Positions 43,376 to 56,000 of a DNA stretch of 64,000 bases are shown piece after piece; the first letter of the stretch is position 1; each line of letters opens with the position of its first letter. The translations under genes and the position numbers were made by a program. Where the stretch lies: assembly GCA_032622095.1 (NCBI GenBank), contig CP136064.1, forward strand, positions 8,115,512-8,179,511. The letters are read 5' to 3'. The notes beneath the pieces were generated by a model that ran no database searches, was not told the DNA's origin, and saw only the letters and a list, made by a program, of their open reading frames with translations. The DNA comes from Siphonodentalium dalli. Taxonomy: Eukaryota > Mollusca > Scaphopoda > Gadilida > Siphonodentaliidae.

Positions 43376-44913
43376 TAACATGGTTTATAATATACAAATG
43401 TATACTGTATGGGAAACATCAGAGGTTTACAAAGTAATAAAAACAGTTGATTTGTTCTTTATTCTTGTGGTTATATACACGTACATACATGTATTCTAAA
43501 AATAAATGTCCTTTACAACGTGGATCAATGAAATGCGGTTGTTGCATTTAAAATGCATTGAGGGTGCATTGTATCACGCCACTTTGTAAATGCCTTAATG
43601 ACAGCATTTAAATTAAATGCACTGCATTGGGAATAATCGCAGTCGCATTGAAATTACCGATCATTGCGCCGAAAAAGTATACTAGTATGAACACCCAAAT
43701 AACGATACGATAGTGTATTTTGCAATTTTAGTTATAATTTTGTTTAATTTAAATTCACATCTGAATAATTCTGTGTTATTTTCCCACTCCTGGTGTACAT
43801 GTATATGTTCGGAATCGGACATTCATGATGTAGTTTTCCATTCAAAATGGAATAAACATAAATAAACACTGTTGACATTAATTGTTTTATAATCAGAATC
43901 TGATAATCATGACTCTCATTTTGATTCTAGTAAAAAGTCTTGATTCCCTGTAGAAAGTGAAACACTAACATTTTGATTATTGCCAAAAATCTGATGGATT
44001 TTAAGGCCTGCATCAAGACATTTGTTTGTGAATAAATCAAGGTAAATGTGTTAAAATATGAACGCATTTACAAATGCGTTGCTCCAAAATCGCAAAGTAG
44101 ATTCGAACATGTGGTCGCTTTTCTAAGAAATTTGTGAGTGGTCTGTACATGTACATACATGTAAGTTACTTGACCAATTACACAAGGAGAAGGAGTCGAG
44201 GGACACAATCAATGAGGACGTTAGTACTAAAAAATATTTTTTTACGCAAGGAACGAACACAAGGCCACTTTCTTAATTTATATTAAGAGCCAACAAGACA
44301 GATCGTAAATCGCTGTTATATGACAATATATGTGGCCATCATAATGGTCGACAGGCATGACGCCAACAAAAACCAATCTGTCAGGCCAATATAAAGAAGT
44401 CGCGACTTATTGCTGGTGGAACCTATTAAAGGCATCGTTCCATTTCGTTAATAACAACTTACATGTAACATTCACCTCCACCTCTTTACTCTTGGGCTCC
44501 AAATAAATATGCATACACCAGCTGCATCCACGTTTATTATTTTTCTTGGGAAATCCCCCCCTCCCCGCACAGTGCTTATTTGGGTCTGCACGTTTATTAA
44601 TATTTTGAAGCTATGAAAATTTAAATCAGCACAAATTCAAGATTTCTATATGATTCAGATGTAAAAATGATCAACACGTCTACATTAGTTACTATAGCTA
44701 AACAAGACATTTTGTCATATGTTTATACTTTACTGTGAAATTGCGTTTCTTCCGTTCTCCATGAACGGATTCTCAAAATGTTTGGTTTTCCAAAAAACAA
44801 GGATTCGAACTGTCTGAACTGAACTCCATCCGTTCGTTTAAATAGATGAATAAATAGTGGGAAAGACATACAATCCTAATTCATAATGAATTTAAGTATA
44901 TAAATATAAATAA
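43376..44913. other. No gene recognised; dispersed repeat at 44480-44620
   Basis: 44490-44605 ('ctccaaataaatatgcat', 'tccccgcacagtgcttatttgg', 'gtctgcacgtttatta') recurs as 45330-45440, in part. 'aaatgcattg' words cluster at 43530-43640. Confidence 0.45.
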
Positions 44914-45057
44914 TAAACGGCGGATTCAACGTGGTCATGGGTTTTGACCGCTTTAAAAAATCAGCAAACTCCGCATGAACCCCTTCGGGGTTCATGCAGT
45001 TTGCTGATTTTTTTCTCGCGGTCAAAATCCCATGACCACATTGAAACCGCCGTTCAT
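44914..45057. mobile_element. Fold-back palindrome, 144 bp
   Basis: Arms of about 68 bp ('aacggcggattcaacgtggt' ... 'gcaaactccgcatgaacccc') with a 'cttcgggg' centre. Only a few mismatches. Confidence 0.92.
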
Positions 45058-45480
45058 TTCTTATATGAATAACACAATTTAAGATTGGTGAATTATTTCT
45101 TTTGGTTAATTTAATAAACGTACAGGACCAAATAACGATCGTACAGGTGGGAATTTTACCTCGATTTTAATAATCGTACATTAGGCACTCAAGAGTACAT
45201 ATTCAAGTATGTGGCAAACCAAAAAAACACCACATGATACATACATGTACCTGTACTACATGTTGACTCGTATACCTGAACCTGCTATAAAAATTATTTG
45301 GTTAACCACAGTTGATGTTTTGCTCAGAGTTCCCCCTGCACTATTATTTGGGTCTGTACTTTTATTAACTTTCAATGGAATTTCCCCCCCCCCCCCGCAC
45401 TATTATTTGGGCCTGCACTTTTATTTGGAGCCTGAGAGTAAGTTGCATTGACATTTATTTTCACGAATTACCATGCTAAA

Positions 45481-46174
45481 GGCCAAAGAAAAAAGATTGT
45501 ATGTTTCCGGTAAATTTTTTTAGGGTAGGTAGGTAGGGAAATTTTTTTATTTTGATATTTTTTATCCAGCTGCAGAAATATTGAACTACCTCGACCAAAG
45601 TGACATAAAATGCCAACCCGTGCCATGGGGAAAGTATTACTTGATCAACACAGTGGAAATATACATTAAGATTGATAAAAAATCAAACTTACTTCATGCT
45701 TACGTATGTTTTTTATTATATATAATACCACATTTTCATAAATTTGGCTATAAACTTGGTACAAAATTGATGTCACTAACTTTTTATAAGAATTTTACCA
45801 ATAATACCGCCATTATACCGTACATGTATTGTGACGATTACATCCCATTGTCTGGGGGTAGCCAGTACACCCACCGAGCATGCCTGGTTTTTGGAAACAG
45901 TAGCTACTAGTACATGTATAGTGACTGTATACCCCTAATATATGCAGTGATAACCTCTTTACATGTATATATACAGATACACACCCACCATGTCTGTTGA
46001 TAGTGTTCCATAAGTCCCAAACAAGACATAAAGCAGGCAGGAGATCCACTCTCAGGAAATTAAAATTGCGAAAATTTTGACTTTTTCTCAAAATATCAAT
46101 ACAAAGTTTAGGGTCGGCGGGTTATTTTTAGGGTCGGTCGATGTACGGAAACATAGTATCTTTTTTCTTTGGCC
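45481..46174. mobile_element. 694-bp TIR element with GGTAGG/GGTCGG subterminal repeats
   Basis: Ends 'GGCCAAAGAAAAAAGATTGT' ... 'TTTCCG' and reverse complement 'GGCCAAAGAAAAAAGATACT' ... 'TTTCCG'. Inside each end lie 'agggtaggtaggtaggg' (left) and 'agggtcggcgggt', 'agggtcggtcgatg' (right). A TAA is close to both ends, but the target duplication is not clean. A 109-residue frame inside (45581-45910) is not recognised. Confidence 0.75.
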
Positions 46175-46360
46175 TAAGGAACATTGCAACTGGTTTGAAG
46201 TAACATGACCGCGTTGCGTCAACACTGGAACTGCATTGATGGTAATTTTCAACATGGTCTCACTGAGGTTCTATCAAATATAAATACTAGTATGGTTGAG
46301 GCCAACTTGAGGGAGACAATTATTTTGAGAATATGTGATCCTGTGTTAACATGAGCCTAA

Positions 46361-46739
46361 GGCGACACCAATTTTTAAGTCTGGTTTACGAACACCTCCT
46401 ACAACTTTGTTTCCATTTCATGAAAAAAAAACCAACTTTTTTTGTCCCAAAATATTTTACACGCGTACTGATTTTCATGTGCTGTCGCATCCGGTTCTGC
46501 TTATGATCATTTACAGATCCATATTTTCATGTATTTCATGACAAGATATGTCTTGTTTGGTTTGAACAGAATTTCATTCAAAAACATTTTTTCACAATTT
46601 TTGTAAAATTTATGTAAAATTCCACGATTTACTTGATATAAATTGGGGGGGACAATCTTTTTTATTTTTATTTTTTTCCCTCCTGCATCTACTTTTTTTC
46701 TCCCCACATCGTAAACCAGACTTAAAAATTGGTGTCGCT
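46361..46739 (-). mobile_element. PIF/Harbinger-like MITE, copy 2 (379 bp)
   Basis: Same terminal repeats as 39001-39390 ('GGCGACACCAATTTTTAAGT'; last base changed on the right). TAA on both sides (46358-46360, 46740-46742). Interior is the reverse complement of copy 1. Confidence 0.88.
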
Positions 46740-47439
46740 TAAATATCATCTGATGGTGTCAAAATCATTGAACCGTCACTTACATGTATGCATGCACATG
46801 TTGTCTTGATGTTGAGTCTGGCTTTCATCATTTTCATTAGTTTTACTGTTAATATCCACCAAAGGTTGAGGTGTTATGGAACAACTGTATGGCATCGTAT
46901 ACTGTTATCTTCCGAGTAAATATGGAGTCTCTAATTCTTTTATCAGTCACGCATCTACTCATCAAATAGTATAATCCTTAAATATTTGTAGTCCAGGTGA
47001 TCTCGACTGCACAGTACATGTATAAACATTCATCTGTGCACAGTGTGTTTTAAATTTCTTTGCCGTGTAACAACTGTTGTCCCAAGTTTCAATGCCTTGT
47101 CCTCCTGGTATGTAGGGATTACCAATTTACCATTGCCGTGTTTTAATTTGCAATTTTGATGATGACGCTCACTAAGCTTGTTGATCATTTTCTTTGTCGT
47201 GTAACAACTGTTGTACCAAGTTTCTACGCCGCGTCCTCCTGGTATTTAGGGATTACCGGTGCCTTTAATAGCGTCAGATGCATCATTGCCAGTTAATGTA
47301 CATTAGAGTGGAACTGAATTAACAATGTCACATTGACACAGTACTCAGTTAAGACCAGTAAAACAGCAAAAGTAGTATTATTGTACAGCAGGCTTATCAC
47401 TATCAGTACTTACTACATGTACTGACTGACCCCTTACTA
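46740..47439. repeat. Direct duplication of about 70 bp in otherwise plain DNA
   Basis: 'cgtgtaacaactgttgt...' through 'gtcctcctggtatgtaggga' (about 47063-47130) recurs at about 47193-47257 with a few changes. Nothing else recognised. Confidence 0.6.
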
Positions 47440-48040
47440 TCGTGGATCAATCTGAATCTGAATGGTTACGCTGCAGATCCCAATTATGGTAATTTCGCAG
47501 CGGGCGAGAGAGTCTCAGATCTTTTCCTTCAGCGCACTCTTGAAGGAATCCACAGGCTGTTGTTGTAGGATTAAGGATTCCTCCAGCTGATTCCAGTCGC
47601 ATATAGTTCGAACAAATGTGGAATTAGCGAACTGAGCTGACACGTATGGTATAGCCTCGTAGCACTGACTGTTGTTCCTTTAAATTAGGTGCCGAGGAAT
47701 TTGGCTGGTGACGTAGCCTGTCAGAACTTTGCTCTGCGATCTAAGACGCCTTGTTTCGGGTGTAAAGTATTGATTAGGTGGTATAGCCGGGACCAATCCA
47801 CCCACCACCTTACTCATGAATCCCAGCCGATTTATTTTCCGCCGTTTCTGCAATGTTGGTAAATCTAGCTCGTAGAGGATCTTGGTCATATATCCATCTT
47901 CTTTGCTCTTATAGTCTCTTTTAATCAAACGGGCTGCTCTACGCTGGATTCTTTCCAGCTTGTCGGTGTGATTTTGTTGGTAGGGGTCCCAGATGGTGTC
48001 TGCGTAGTCCATGATCTTCAAACTTCTCAATTCTTCTTCT
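47440..48040 (-). pseudogene. LINE C: 3' end of a non-LTR polyprotein plus 3' UTR
   Basis: Minus-strand frame: 'MDYADTIWDPYQQNHTDKLE', 'RIQRRAARLIKRDY', 'LPTLQKRRKINRLGFMSKVV', then an in-frame TAA at 47680-47682 followed by more of the same protein ('ICDWNQLEESLILQQQPVDS') to a TGA at 47515-47517. This is the region C-terminal to the RT domain. Downstream 'cattcagattcagattgatc' (about 47470-47450) resembles the short terminal repeats of CR1/L2-type 3' ends. 5'-truncated. Confidence 0.82.
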
Positions 48041-48744
48041 TCTGGACATGTGCATTATGAGCAGGCCACTGGCACTACATCATGATTGTACCGGTACCAC
48101 AAATTCAATTTTGAGAAAATATTCTGGTTATGGCCAGGTAGCTGAGGTACTGTTCAATACTATAGTTGATCCGTTTCGTAATATCGTAGCTTAATTCTTA
48201 CTGTTCCGGGAATTGAAATATTTTTTGTCACATGAAATTCAGTCTTTTTCGATATTTGCGCACATCCAAGGGAGAAATCGGCGAATCTTATATATAAGTC
48301 CACAGTTTATCCGTTTGTAGCCAATACACCATTTCCTTCTGTCAATCCGCGTTGATTCGCGACAAAATTAACTCAAAATACCACAAGGAATTATCCGCGC
48401 TTCATTTTGAAGAACGATAACTAAAAGTTAAGATTGTAATTTGGCTGCAGAAACGAAACGAAACGAATTTTGAAACACAATAATTGTATTCACTAATATT
48501 GGTATATGGTCTACTATAGTATATGCAATCATTTATTTGAAATAATAAGTATCACTTAGAGAATAATTCTTACTGATAATTAGAAATCTCTTTATTTTGT
48601 ATCCCTTTAATATTAAATAATGGCCCTGAAAATTGTCTGTTTGTCAGTTTAATGTTCACTAATTATAGCTAGGCTGTTAGATAAAGTATGATATTGCTTC
48701 ATTTGTCCGGGGTGGTGTATTGTCATACTGTCATAATAAACTTC
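48041..48744. other. No gene recognised
   Basis: AT-rich spacer between LINE C and the 45-bp array. Confidence 0.4.
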
Positions 48745-50579
48745 AAGTAATAAGGTAACTACTCGTCAATGATGCTTGAATACATAAATGATTAATAAGG
48801 TAACAACTACCTGTCAATGATCGACGTCTTAATATAGAAAGGTTTTATAAGGTAACTAACTACACGGCAATGATACTTATTATAGAAGGTTAATAATTTA
48901 ACTTCTTGTCAATGATGCTTTAATATAGAAAGGGTTAATAAGGTAACTACCCGTCAATAATGCTTTAGTGTAGAAATGGTTACTAAGGTAACTACATGTC
49001 AATGATGCTTTAATAAAGAAAGGGTTAATAAGATAAAGTTCTACACGTCAATGATGCTTAAATATAGAAAGGGCTAATAGGGTAACTACACGTCAATGAT
49101 GTTTAATATAGAAAGGGTTAATATGGTAATTACACGCCAATGGTGCTTTAATATAGAAAGGGTTAATATGGTAACTACCGTCCATGATGCTTTAATATAT
49201 AACTGGCTACTATGATAACTACATGTCAAAGATGCTTTATTGTAGAAAGGGTTAATAATGTAACTAATCACCAATGATACTCATTATAAAAAGGGTTTAT
49301 AAGGTAACTGCCTGTCAATTATTGCTTCAACGTAGAAAGGGTTAATAAGGTAATTACACGCCAATGGTGCTTTAATATAGAAAGGGTTAATATGGTAACT
49401 ATCAGTCAATGATGCTTTAATATAGAAAGTGTTATAATATGGGAACTGCACGTCAATGATGCTTTGATACAAAAATGGTTAATAAGGTAATTACCCGTCA
49501 ATGGCACTTTAATATAGAAATGGTTTATAATGTAACTACTCACCAATGATACTTAGTATAGAAAGGGTTGTTTAATGTAACTACCTGTCAATTAATGCTT
49601 TAATATAGAAAAGGTTAATAAGGTAACTACACGCCAATGATACTTAGTATAGAAAGGGTTGGTAAGGTAACTACACGACAATGATACTTTAGTATATAGA
49701 GGGTTAATTAGGCAACTACCCGTCAACGATGCTTTAATATAGAAAGGGTGAACATGGTAACTACACGTCAATGATATTTTAATTAAGAAAGGGCTAATAA
49801 GGTAACTACATGTCAATGCTGCTTTAATACAGAAATGGTTAATAAGGTAACTTCACGTCAATGATGCTTTAATATAGAAAGGGTTAATACTGTAACTACT
49901 CACCAATGATACTTAGTATAGAACGGGTTAATAAGATAACTACCCAGCAATAATGATGCTTTAATATAGAGAGGGTTATAATAAGGTAACTACACGTCAA
50001 TGATGCTTTAATACATAAATGGTTAATAAGGTAACTACCCGCCAATGGCGCTTTAATATAGAAAGGGTTAATAATGCAACTACTCACCAATGATACTTAG
50101 TATAGAAAGGGTTAATAAGGTAACTACCTGTCAATTAATGCTTTAATATAGAAAGGGTTAATAAGGTAACTACACGCCAACGGTACTTAGTATAGGAAGG
50201 GTTAATAAGGTAACTATATACGACAATGATACTTTGGTATATACAGAGTTAAGGAGCCAACTACCCGTCAATGATGCTATACTATATAAAGGGTTAACAT
50301 TGTAACTACACATCAATGATATTTTAATATAGAAAGGGTTAATAAGGTAACTACGCGTCAATGATGCTTTAATAAAGAAAGGGTTAATAAGGTAACTTCA
50401 CATCAATGGTGCTTTAATATAGAAAGGGTTAATAATGTAACTACTCACCAATGTTACTTAGTATAGAAAGGGTTAATAAGGTAACTACCTGTCAATTAAT
50501 GATTTAATATAGAATGGTTAATATGGTAACTACACGCCAATGGTGCTGTAATATAGAAAGGGTTAATAAGGTGACTTCA
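48745..50579. repeat. 45-bp tandem array, about 40 diverged units
   Basis: Unit 'gggttaataaggtaactaca' + 'cgtcaatgatgctttaatat' + 'agaaa'. Variants alternate at unit level ('ccaatgatacttagtataga', 'acaatgatactttagtatat', 'tcaattaatgctttaatata'), and a block near 49555-49800 resembles 50095-50340, so blocks of about 540 bp (12 units) were duplicated. Minus-strand 'peptides' such as 'INPFYIKASLT' are artefacts. Confidence 0.93.
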
Positions 50580-50917
50580 ATGCAGATTATACAGTTTAAC
50601 AAAATACCACAGGTGTATATATCCGGGTGAACACTGTAGTAAATACCTGGGCGAAACCCTGGTGTAAATACCTGGGTGTAAATACCTGGTGTAAATACCT
50701 GGGTGTAAATCCGTAAAAACCCGGGTAAACTGGGGTTTATACCTAACATATATAGAAAACACCTGGGTAAATCTATATAAATCCCTGATTTACCTGGGTG
50801 TAACCTGGGTGTGACCTGGGTGGAACCAGGGTAAAACCTATATGTACCGGGGTATACCTAGGTAAACACCAAGATTTACCCAGGTACATTTTTATATGGG
50901 TATATGTTATGTTCGTC
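50580..50917 (-). mobile_element. 'CCTGGGT'-rich repeat element, copy 2
   Basis: Closes with 'acccaggtacatttttatat', the reverse complement of the start of copy 1 (37286). Interior has about 17-bp units 'taaatacctgggtg' in tandem (50640-50712). Confidence 0.72.
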
Positions 50918-51030
50918 ATCTACTTTGTATTTGTTAAAATGTATATGGGAGAGAGGCGATTTGAGTTGTTAAAACTTGTGTCCCGATCCCTTGTGTAATA
51001 TTATATTACAATAAAATATGTTTAAACAAA

Positions 51031-54000
51031 AAACGTTGATTTCGAGTCTAATATAATGCATTGGCCGCTAGTTCCTTCTTCTTACATATAACATAAGAGC
51101 AGACGACAGACAGAAACACATATAACATAAGAGCAGGCGACAAACAGAAACACATATAACATAAGCATTGTTGATGCTGTTCTAGAACGTTGATTTCGAG
51201 TCTAATATAATGCATTGGCCGCTAGTTCCTTCTTCGTTGATTTCGAGTCTAATATAATGCATTGGCCGCTAGTTCCTTCTTCGTTGATTTCGAGTCTAAT
51301 ATAATACATTGGCCGCTAGTTCCTTCTTCGTTGCGATATTAATTTCGAGTCTAATATAATGCATTGGCCGCTAGTTCCTTCTTCGTTGCGATATTAATTG
51401 CGAGTCTAATATAATACATTGGCCGCTAGTTCCTTCTTCTTTGCGATATTAATTTCGAGTCTAATATAATACATTGGCCGCTAGTTCCTTCTTCGTTGCG
51501 ATATTAATTTCGAGTCTAATATAATGCATTGGCCGCTAGTTCCTTCTTCGTTGCGATATTAATTTCGAGTCTAATATAATACATTGGCCGCTAGTTCCTT
51601 CTTCGTTGCGATATTAATTTCGAGTCTAATATAATACATTGGCCGCTAGTTCCTTCTTCGTTGCGATATTAATTTCGAGTCTAATATAATGCATTGGCCG
51701 CTAGTTCCTTCTTCGTTGCGATATTAATTTCGAGTATAATATAATACATTGGCCGCTAGTTCCTTCTTCGTTGCGATATTAATTTCGAGTCTAATATAAT
51801 ACATTGGCCGCTAGTTCCTTCTTCGTTGCGATATTAATTTCGAGTCTAATATAATGCATTGGCCGCTAGTTCCTTCTTCGTTGCGATATTAATTTCGAGT
51901 CTAATATAATACATTGGCCGCTAGTTCCTTCTTCGTTGCGATATTAATTTCGAGTCTAATATAATACATTGGCCGCTAGTTCCTTCTTCGTTACGATATT
52001 AATTTCGAGTCTAATATAATGCATTGGCCGCTAGTTCCTTCTTCGTTGCGATATTAATTTCGAGTATAATATAATACATTGGCCGCTAGTTCCTTCTTCG
52101 TTGCGATATTAATTTCGAGTCTAATATAATACATTGGCCGCTAGTTCCTTCTTCGTTGCGATATTAATTTCGAGTCTAATATAATGCATTGGCCGCTAGT
52201 TCCTTCTTCGTTGCGATATTGATTTCGAGTCTAATATAATGCATTGGCCGCTAGTTCCTTCTTCGTTGATTTCGTGTCTAATATAATGCATTGGCCGCTA
52301 GTTCCTTCTTCGTTGCGATATTGATTTCGAGTCTAATATAATGCACTGGCCGCTAGTTCCTTCTTCGTTGCGATATTGATTTCGAGTCTAATATAATGCA
52401 TTGGCCGCTAGTTCCTTCTTCGTTGCGATGTTGATTTCGAGTCTAATATAATGCATTGGCCGCTAGTTCCTTCTTCGTTGCGATATTTATTTCGAGTCTA
52501 ATATAATGCATTGGCCGCTAGTTCCTTCTTCTGTGCGATATTGATTTCGAGTCTAATATAATACATTGGTCGCTAGTTCCTTCTTCGTTGATTTCGAGTC
52601 TAATATAATGCATTGGCCGCTAGTTCCTTCTTCGTTGATTTCGAGTGTAATATAATGCATTGGCCGCTAGTTCCTTCTTCGTTGCGATATTAATTTCGAG
52701 TCTAATATAATACATTGGCCGCTAGTTCCTTCTTCGTTGCGATATTAATTTCGAGTCTAATATAATGCATTGGCCGCTAGTTCCTTCTTCGTTGCGATAT
52801 TAATTTCGAGTCTAATATAATGCATTGGCCGCTAGTTCCTTCTTCGTTGCGATATTAATTTCGAGTCTAATATAATACATTGGCCGCTATTTCCTTCTTC
52901 GTTGCGATATTAATTTCGAGTCTAATATAATGCATTGGCCGCTAGTTCCTTCTTCGTTGCGATATTGATTTCGAGTCTAATATAATGCATTGGCCGCTAG
53001 TTCCTTCTCGTTGATTTCGAGTCTAATATAATGCATTGGCCGCTAGTTCCTTATTCGTTGCGATATTGATTTCGAGTCTAATATAATGCATTGGCCGCTA
53101 GTTCCTTCTTCGTTGCGATATTGATTTCGAGTCTAATATAATGCATTGGCCGCTAGTTCCTTCTTCGTTGCGATATTGGTTACGAGTCTAATATACTGCA
53201 TTGGCCGCTAGTTCCTTCTTCGTTGCGATATTGATTTCGAGTCTAATATAATGCATTGGCCGCTAGTTCCTTCTTCTGTGCGATATTGATTTCGAGTCTA
53301 ATATAATACATTGGTCGCTAGTTCCTTTTTCGTTGATTTCGAATCTAATATAATGCATTGGCCGCTAGTTCCTTCTTCGTTGATTTCGAGTGTAATATAA
53401 TGCATTGGCCGCTAGTTCCTTCTTCGTTGCGATATTGATTTCGAGTCTAATATAATGCATTGGCCGCTAGTTCCTTCTTCGTTGCGATATTGATTTCGAG
53501 TGTAATATAATGCATTGGCCGCTAGTTCCTTCTTCGTTGCGATATTGATTTCGATTGTAATATAATGCATTGGCCGCTAGTTCCTTCTTCGTTGCGATAT
53601 TGATTTCGAGTCTAATATAATGCATTGGCCGCTAGTTCCTTCTTCGTTGCGATATTGATTTCGAGTCTAATATAATGCATTGGCCGCTAGTTCCTTCTTC
53701 GTTGCGATATTGATTTCGAGTCTAATATAATGCATTGGCCGCTAGTTCATTCTTCGTTGATTTCGAGTCTAATATAATGCATTGGCCGCTAGTTCCTTCT
53801 TCGTTGCGATATTGATTTCGAGTCTAATATAATGCATTGGCCGCTAGTTCCTTCTTCGTTGATTTTGAGTCTAATATAATGCATTGGCCGCTAGTTCCTT
53901 CTTCGTTGATTTCGAGTCTAATATAATACATTGGCCGCTAGTTCCTTCTTCGTTGATTTCGAGTCTAATATAATGCATTGGCCGCTAGTTCCTTCTGCGT

Positions 54001-54350
54001 TGATTTCGAGTCTAATATAATGCATTGGCCGCTAGTTCCTTCTTCGTTGATTTCGAGTCTAATATAATGCATTGGCCGCTAGTTCCTTCTTCGTTGATTT
54101 CGAGTCTAATATAATGCATTGGCCGCTAGTTCCTTCTTCGTTGATTTCGAGTCTAATATAATGCATTGGCCGCTAGTTCCTTCTTCGTTGATTTCGAGTC
54201 TAATATAATGCATTGGCCGCTAGTTCCGTCTTCGTTGATATCGAGTCTAATATAATGCATTGGCCGCTAGTTCCTTCTTCGTTGATTTCGAGTCTAATAT
54301 AATACATTGGCCGCTAGTTCCTTCTTCGTTGCGATATTGATTTCATTGAT
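51031..54350 (+). repeat. Satellite: 55-bp and 47-bp units, about 60 copies, higher-order structure
   Basis: Unit: 'atttcgagtctaatataatg' + 'cattggccgctagttccttc' + 'ttcgtt', with or without 'gcgatatt(a/g)'. From 51346 to about 52180 the 55-bp units alternate G-A-A at one site ('aatgcatt' or 'aatacatt'), a 165-bp trimer. The rarer 'gagtataat' variant recurs at 51731 and 52061, exactly 330 bp (six units) apart. A 'tcttctgtgcgatattg' variant block recurs at 52529 and 53274 (about 745 bp). Ends of the array use the shorter 47-bp unit. First units (51032, 51190) are separated by a 31-bp repeat ('cacatataacataagagcag', three times). Confidence 0.95.
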
Positions 54351-55059
54351 ACATTCCGTTGGAAACTTAAATCACAGACATCTCTTAGTAGCTATAGGCT
54401 TATATTTGTCGATCTCTGGGCTAGAAAGTTGTTTCTGTCTGGGTGGAGATAACACCAATTCGTACGACAGTAAATCTGATTTGCCGTACACTAGCATCAC
54501 ATATTTATATATGACTTTTTGCGAACGCACTGAAAATTACCCTACAAATAGCCACGCTGTTCTTCAGTTATGTGATCTCTTCAGATATACATTGACGACA
54601 CGAGAAAAATTAATAGGATGTACTATGTACTTAATAAGGGGCGTTTTAGATTTCATGGTGCATATTTTCTCATGCAGGAACGCACTTTTATTAACCATTA
54701 CTCTGGGCGCGTTAAACTTTTCAATTCATCGTCGATAAGCCATCAAGACCATTGTGCATGACGGACATATCCAGCGAGAGATTTTGCCAAAATGATTACG
54801 AATTACAAATGCAATAGATGAAATTATGACGTTGGCATATACACAATCAGCAAAATTCCGGCGTAATTTCAGGTGTCCGATATACGCGATAATTAGTGTA
54901 CTGTCCTGGTCGGCTTTTTGTGCACAAAATGCATCCTCATTTTGACTTCAGTTGTTGCGGACAACTAGGTAGATCCATATATATTAGTGGCATGTCCATG
55001 CTTCATAGCCCCTAAAATATTAAACAAACTGATTGTAACCTTTCTATAAAGTGACGAAA
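54351..55059. other. No gene supported
   Basis: A 143-residue frame (54307-54738) begins at a TTG inside the last satellite unit; it has hydrophobic stretches but no known domain and no ATG near its start, so it is not called. Confidence 0.35.
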
Positions 55060-56000
55060 TTCTCGATGCATTGTGAGAATAAGCTTCCATGTTTCAATTG
55101 TGTGTGTTTTCAGCTCCAAGATGAGTGCGAGGTGATAAATTTGGACAACATTGTCAACGTTCCATTGTTATAGATAGTTTAGGAAACTAAATCTACAATC
55201 ACATTGGAATTTGCTGCACTTAACCCTTTACCCAACAAACCGGCCAAAAACGGCCAAATAAAGCTTCAACAGCCTAAAATAACTTCGGTCTGTCTCAATA
55301 AAACCATACAAATATGGATATCATTGGAACCGGCTCATTGACCACATTGTGATGGTTACAGTTATGCCCTGTGCCAATGCATTCTCTTATATATGCGAGT
55401 CGACCATAGGTCGCCTCGCATATATAAGAGAATGCATTGGCCTAAAAAAAATCTTTTTTTAACACTTTTTACCATTTTATCTTACATTCTTTAACAATTT
55501 TATAATTTTTAATGTGTTAAGCCAATGCATTCTCTTATATATGCGAGGCGACCTATGGTCGACTAGCATATATAAGAGAATGCATTGGCACAGGGCCGTT
55601 CTGTTGGGTAAAGGGTTAAGTAGGAAAATATTGAAAATTGCATGTGACACTCCACATTTTCGGAGCAAACCACGAAGCGGTCAAGAGTTTTGCCCGCATC
55701 GCAGTTTACTCCTGCCCGAATATCGTTTTACTTTATCGATGTTCGGCATGTTTGGAAAGATGCATGTCTTTATTCGAGTTACTGGATAGGGATTTGGTGT
55801 TTTTAGTATCAAAAACACGTCACGGGTAGAGTGTTCCATATAGATTGCTCCATGTTTTCAGAAAACAAAATTCTCGAAAATGTCGGTGCACACTGAAAGT
55901 GATGCTGAATGAAACTTATATTTACCCCAAAATTCCGAAAGCGCTCGACTAAGGTTGTGTTTTTCTCGCAAACTGATATCTGAATTTGCTCTGAACTCCC
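55060..56000 (+). repeat. Direct duplication, left copy (holds MITE d)
   Basis: Matches 56278-56830 in order: 'gcattgtgagaataagcttc', 'ctaaatctac', 'caggaaaatattga'-type, 'cgagttactgg', 'gctccatgttttca', 'gctgaatgaaact', 'cgctcgacta', 'actgatatct'. The left copy carries the 392-bp MITE at its TTAA. Confidence 0.85.
55224..55615 (-). mobile_element. piggyBac-like MITE, copy d (392 bp)
   Basis: TTAA at 55220-55223 and 55616-55619; perfect 'CCCTTTACCCAACA' / 'TGTTGGGTAAAGGG' ends; orientation as copy a. The paralogous site in the right-hand duplicate (TTAA at 56435-56438, 'gcatttaagcaggaaaatat') is empty, showing directly that TTAA is the target duplicated on insertion. Confidence 0.96.

Noticed and set aside
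51031-54350. CRISPR-like regular array
   Set aside because: Units follow one another with no unique spacers, and the genome is eukaryotic; it is a satellite.
54307-54738. 143-residue open frame after the satellite
   Set aside because: It begins at a TTG inside a satellite unit, has no nearby ATG, and no domain is recognisable.
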